Assembly (NCBI GenBank): GCA_017849395.1
Contig: JAFIHO010000390.1
Location: 1 to 7,474 of the forward strand
Source: Hyphomicrobiales bacterium
Lineage (GTDB): Bacteria > Pseudomonadota > Alphaproteobacteria > Micropepsales > Micropepsaceae
Direction: 5' to 3'
DNA: 7,474 nucleotides
Below the pieces are notes generated by a model that had not been told where the DNA came from, ran no database searches, and saw only the letters and a program-made list of their open reading frames with translations. Of the stretch, positions 5,591-7,474 are shown in pieces (the first letter of the stretch is position 1; each line of letters starts with the position of its first letter). The position numbers and the translations under genes are program-made.

Positions 5591-6286
5591 ATGCTGTCCC
5601 GTTCAACCCTGTGCGCGTCCCTGTTCCTGGCCGCTCTGGCCGTTCCGGCTTCGGCCGCGCCCATTTTGACGGCCTCCCAGTCGGGCATGCCGCTGGGACC
5701 CTATTACGCCAACTTCAACAATCTGCCGCTGGGCGGCGCGGGCGGCGTCACCAATCCTGACATCACGGTGTCCTTCACGGGTGACGCCAAGGTGGTGACG
5801 GGCTTCCTGTCCGGCCAGTACGCCGCGCCTTATGTCAACGGCAACGGCCTGCCGTTCGGCGATCCGACCACCGGCCCCGATCTGACCAGATACCTGTCCA
5901 CCGGTATCGGATCAGTCACTTTGGCCTTCACGCTGCCGCAGACTTATCTGGGAGTGCTGTGGGGTTCGGCCGATCTCTACGATACGCTGTCGCTCGATGA
6001 CGGCAGCACGCTAATCGCCAGCTTCACCGGCGCTGATGTCAACGCGGCCGCCAATGGCGACCAGGGGATCAACGGGTCGTACTATGTGAATATTTCCAAC
6101 CTGAACCCCTTCACCAAGGCCGTGTTCACCAGCAGCAGCTACGCCTTCGAGTTCGACAATGTGTCCTACAATGTCGATCCGCCGGGCGCGGTGCCGGAGC
6201 CGCTGACGCTGTCTCTGTTCGCGGCGGGATTGCTGGGCCTGACCATGATGACCCGCCGCCGCAAGCTGGCGTTGGCTTCGATCTGA
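5591..6286 (+). CDS. PEP-CTERM exosortase-dependent surface protein, Npun_F0296-like
   Basis: The 231-residue protein has a signal peptide (1-22, ending VPASA before APILTAS) and a C-terminal sorting tail: VPEP at 201-204, a hydrophobic segment (LSLFAAGLLGLTMMT) and RRRK. This is the PEP-CTERM signal that an exosortase cleaves after export to attach the protein at the cell surface or release it. The middle (YLGVLWGSADLYDTLSLDDG, SFTGADV, YVNISNL, FTSSSYAFEFDNVSY) resembles the Npun_F0296 family of such proteins, named from memory rather than a search. It is rich in Gly, Asn, Thr and Ser, has no cysteine after the signal peptide, and is probably a beta-sandwich. GAGG about 11 nt before the ATG is a modest Shine-Dalgarno. 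No exosortase or polysaccharide gene lies in the window, so the sorting machinery must be elsewhere. Its stop is 7 bp from the convergent next gene. Confidence 0.9.
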   Translation: MLSRSTLCASLFLAALAVPASAAPILTASQSGMPLGPYYANFNNLPLGGAGGVTNPDITVSFTGDAKVVTGFLSGQYAAPYVNGNGLPFGDPTTGPDLTRYLSTGIGSVTLAFTLPQTYLGVLWGSADLYDTLSLDDGSTLIASFTGADVNAAANGDQGINGSYYVNISNLNPFTKAVFTSSSYAFEFDNVSYNVDPPGAVPEPLTLSLFAAGLLGLTMMTRRRKLALASI

Positions 6287-6293
6287 AGAAGGA

Positions 6294-6521
6294 TCAGAGC
6301 AAGTGGGTCCAGGCGCCGGCGGGCTGCTCGCCCTCGGCCCAGGCGCAGAATTCCGCGAACCGGTCCTCGGCGTCAGAAGCCGGGATGATGCGTATGTCGC
6401 CGGTTTTCACGTTGACCAGGGCGGTGCGATCCGCCTGTACGCGAATTTGAAAATCCGAAATGCGGGCCGTCCGGTCGGCGGCTTTCGCCTGGCGGATATG
6501 AGCGGCTACTCCGTGAATCAC
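6294..6521 (-). CDS. Small hypothetical protein (75 residues)
   Basis: I do not recognise this protein. It starts at GTG 6521 with AGGTG about 5 nt upstream and ends at TGA 6294. It is soluble and charged, with no signal peptide: a helical N-terminal part (AAHIRQAKAADRTAR), a probable beta hairpin (DFQIRVQADRTALVNVKTGDIRIIPA) and a helix DAEDRFAEFCAWAEGE. This beta-beta-alpha look and balanced composition favour a real gene over the overlapping 229-residue plus-strand frame (6303-6992), which reads as arbitrary sequence. It lies convergent to the PEP-CTERM gene and about 210 nt downstream of the urcA terminator, so it probably has its own promoter in the palindrome-rich stretch at 6522-6730. 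Doubt remains because the start is GTG and no homolog is known to me. Confidence 0.6.
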   Translation of the reverse strand: MIHGVAAHIRQAKAADRTARISDFQIRVQADRTALVNVKTGDIRIIPASDAEDRFAEFCAWAEGEQPAGAWTHLL

Positions 6522-6579
6522 AGGGCACCTGGAACTGAGTTCGGCGCTGTTAACGCCCGCATTCGGAGTTCGATCCTAT

Positions 6580-6604
6580 TTGCGCCAATTTCGCAACGAA
6601 ATTG
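6580..6604. repeat. Overlapping perfect palindromes upstream of the small gene
   Basis: CAATTTCG (6586-6593) and CGAAATTG (6597-6604) are perfect inverted arms around CAA. They overlap a second inverted repeat, TTGCG (6580-6584) and CGCAA (6592-6596), separated by 7 bp. The cluster lies 59-83 bp before the GTG of the small minus-strand gene. A weak minus-strand promoter (TTTCGT, 17 nt, TAGGAT) would run through it, so an operator is a reasonable guess. A simple RNA hairpin is the alternative. The rest of 6522-6730 holds no convincing gene. Confidence 0.4.
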
Positions 6605-6646
6605 TTGTATTAACTTGTCGCTCTCGGAAACAAAGCGCGGTTACAA

Positions 6647-6668
6647 GGCTGATTTTTCAGCCAAAATC
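6647..6668. other. Hairpin with an alternative pairing partner in the leader region
   Basis: GGCTGA (6647-6652) and TCAGCC (6657-6662) form a perfect 6-bp stem with a TTTT loop. GATTTT (6651-6656) could instead pair with AAAATC (6663-6668), and AAAATC recurs at 6683-6688 next to a CCAG/CTGG hairpin (6669-6682). The pairings exclude each other. No T-run follows on either strand, so it is not an ordinary terminator. It lies upstream of the small minus-strand gene; whether it is transcribed is unknown. Confidence 0.3.
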
Positions 6669-6730
6669 CCAGCTTTTCCTGGAAAATCGGGGTTAACAGT
6701 CCGTTTCGCTTGTGGTGCTACACTGCAACA

Positions 6731-6774
6731 AAAGTTCGCCGCCGGAACCGTCTCGGGTCGCGGCGACGAACTTT
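6731..6774 (-). terminator. Intrinsic terminator of urcA
   Basis: The minus-strand RNA has AAAGTTCGTCGCCG (6774-6761) pairing with CGGCGGCGAACTTT (6744-6731): 14 bp with a single G-U wobble. A TTTTGTT run overlaps and follows the second arm (6733-6727). It begins 3 nt after the urcA stop. The same arms on the plus strand would have a C-A mismatch, so the structure favours minus-strand RNA, in agreement with the gene. Confidence 0.8.
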
Positions 6775-6777
6775 CGT

Positions 6778-7221
6778 TTAGCGATTCCGGGGCTGCTTAT
6801 CGCGCGCTTCGGCGATCATCCGGGCCTGGGCCAAGCCGTAATCGGCTGCCCGTTCGGCGCACTGGCTGCGGCTCTCGGAAGTTTCGGGAACGTAGATACT
6901 ACCCGGATAGCGTCGGTCGAGCTGGCGGCACGCTTCCCAGGCAGCGTCGTGAATACGGTCTTCCAGTCGTGCCCAATCCGCGCGGCTGCTGAAATCCAGG
7001 TCCGATACATCAACGGCAATGTTGTAGGAGACGCGCTGCCGCGGCAGGGCACTGTCAGGCGCGCGGCCCAGATTATCCTTTTGCAGATATGGCGCCTCCA
7101 CGATCACGCGCTCATCCGCGTAATAGGAGTCGTCTTGTGCATGGGCCGGGCTGAGCGAGATCATCGCGCCGGTGGCGATTCCGGTGATGGCGCAAACCGT
7201 CATGATGGAACGCAGATTCAT
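6778..7221 (-). CDS. UrcA family secreted protein
   Basis: The 147-residue product has a signal peptide (MNLRSIMTVCAITGIATGAMISLSPAHA, cleavage before Q29). The mature part carries the UrcA pattern: RVSYNIAVDVSDLDFSSRADWARLEDRIHDAAWEACRQL, later SQCAERAADYGLAQARMIAEAR. The family is described by its conserved DLDL-like strand, a helix with a cysteine and a second cysteine some 20-30 residues on; the two cysteines could form a periplasmic disulfide. UrcA proteins are abundant in alphaproteobacteria and have no established function. ATG 7221 is chosen over the longer frame from 7347 because a near-perfect AAGGAGGT lies 4 nt upstream and the signal peptide begins there. The gene stands alone with its own terminator and is divergent from the gene at 7390. 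Confidence 0.88.
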   Translation of the reverse strand: MNLRSIMTVCAITGIATGAMISLSPAHAQDDSYYADERVIVEAPYLQKDNLGRAPDSALPRQRVSYNIAVDVSDLDFSSRADWARLEDRIHDAAWEACRQLDRRYPGSIYVPETSESRSQCAERAADYGLAQARMIAEARDKQPRNR

Positions 7222-7225
7222 AACG

Positions 7226-7233
7226 ACCTCCTT
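7226..7233 (-). promoter_or_regulatory. Strong Shine-Dalgarno that fixes the urcA start
   Basis: AAGGAGGT on the minus strand, 4 nt before ATG 7221, matches the anti-Shine-Dalgarno fully. It rules out the upstream in-frame start at 7347, whose extra 42 residues are arginine-, proline- and glycine-rich and show no secretion signal at the right place. High translation is expected. Confidence 0.85.
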
Positions 7234-7389
7234 TTTGTCGCAACCGGTCCATGGCCCGCTGCCTGATTTACGGGCTCCTGTTATCGAAACGCGCCGGAAG
7301 CCCGCGGGTTCGGATGCAACCATTGGCGGGAACCTGGCCGCGCGCATTTGCGTGTTGCCAAGCAGCGCGCGCGAGCCTAAGCGTGAGGC

Positions 7390-7474
7390 ATGTCAGATAC
7401 GTCCCAAGCGCATTCCGTTCCCTGGTACACCGACGCCTCTCTGGTGGGGCCGGGGCGCGTCTATTGCACGGGCT
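7390..7474 (+). CDS. Unidentified protein, N-terminal 28 residues (partial)
   Basis: ATG 7390 opens a frame that continues to the window end. An in-frame TGA (7384-7386) lies just upstream, so 7390 is the only ATG available unless the gene starts further in. GAGG lies only 1 nt before the ATG, too close for good initiation, so the Shine-Dalgarno is doubtful. The visible residues MSDTSQAHSVPWYTDASL then VGPGRVYCTG look like an ordinary soluble protein start without a signal peptide, and I cannot name the family. It is divergent from urcA. The 168-bp gap between them (7222-7389) shows no clear promoter on either strand. Confidence 0.45.
   Translation, partial: MSDTSQAHSVPWYTDASLVGPGRVYCTG

Noticed and set aside
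4779..5606. Long frames overlapping the SDR gene on both strands (4779-5606 minus, 4844-5557 plus)
   Set aside because: Arginine- and histidine-rich shadow sequences; the SDR frame has every expected catalytic motif.
6303..6992. 229-residue plus-strand frame across the intergenic region and urcA
   Set aside because: It crosses a palindrome-rich non-coding stretch and the urcA terminator, changes composition midway and shows no domain.
7222..7347. N-terminal extension of urcA from the upstream start at 7347
   Set aside because: It would bury the signal peptide inside the protein and ignore the strong Shine-Dalgarno at 7226-7233.
1..7474. CRISPR arrays, insertion sequences, prophage or toxin-antitoxin genes
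   Set aside because: No regularly spaced repeats, transposase, integrase, terminal inverted repeats or recognisable toxin pairs were found on either strand.

Overview
The window looks like chromosomal DNA from a GC-rich alphaproteobacterium. The evidence is the overall base composition, an Hsp20 gene coupled to a DUF1150 gene, a fused PabB-PabC folate gene, a UrcA-family secreted protein and a PEP-CTERM surface protein. This mix is typical of Sphingomonadales, Caulobacterales and Rhizomicrobium-like groups, but the order cannot be fixed from the sequence. No phage, transposon, CRISPR, tRNA or rRNA signal was seen.

Left part (1-1040, minus strand): the window opens inside a secreted protein that is probably a periplasmic cyclophilin (peptidyl-prolyl isomerase). 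Upstream of it a strong intrinsic terminator closes a two-gene heat-shock operon, hsp20 followed by a DUF1150 gene with an ATGA overlap. A good sigma-32-type promoter precedes this operon, and its leader could fold over the hsp20 ribosome binding site.

Middle (1100-2785, plus strand): a fused aminodeoxychorismate synthase component I / aminodeoxychorismate lyase gene (p-aminobenzoate synthesis for folate) stays in one reading frame for about 560 codons. It is broken by two in-frame stops, TGA at 1385 and TAG at 2003. The catalytic motifs are otherwise intact and there is no frameshift. This is the most striking anomaly in the window.

Centre right (2776-5416, minus strand): a three-gene operon encodes a classical SDR dehydrogenase, a GMC-family flavin oxidoreductase and a small protein with a Tat-like N-terminus, which overlaps the GMC stop by GTGA. 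The arrangement resembles periplasmic sugar or alcohol dehydrogenases in which a small Tat subunit carries the flavoprotein across the membrane. The substrate is unknown. The last gene overlaps the end of the pabBC frame tail to tail by 10 bp.

Right part (5591-7474): a secreted PEP-CTERM protein resembling the Npun_F0296 family (plus), a small hypothetical gene (minus), an intergenic region rich in palindromes, a UrcA-family secreted protein with its own strong Shine-Dalgarno and terminator (minus), and the start of an unidentified plus-strand gene running off the end.

Most genes are ordinary. I do not see a clearly new multi-gene system. The best candidates for follow-up are the doubly interrupted pabBC gene, the SDR-GMC-small Tat protein operon, and the regulatory structures before hsp20 and before the small gene at 6294-6521.
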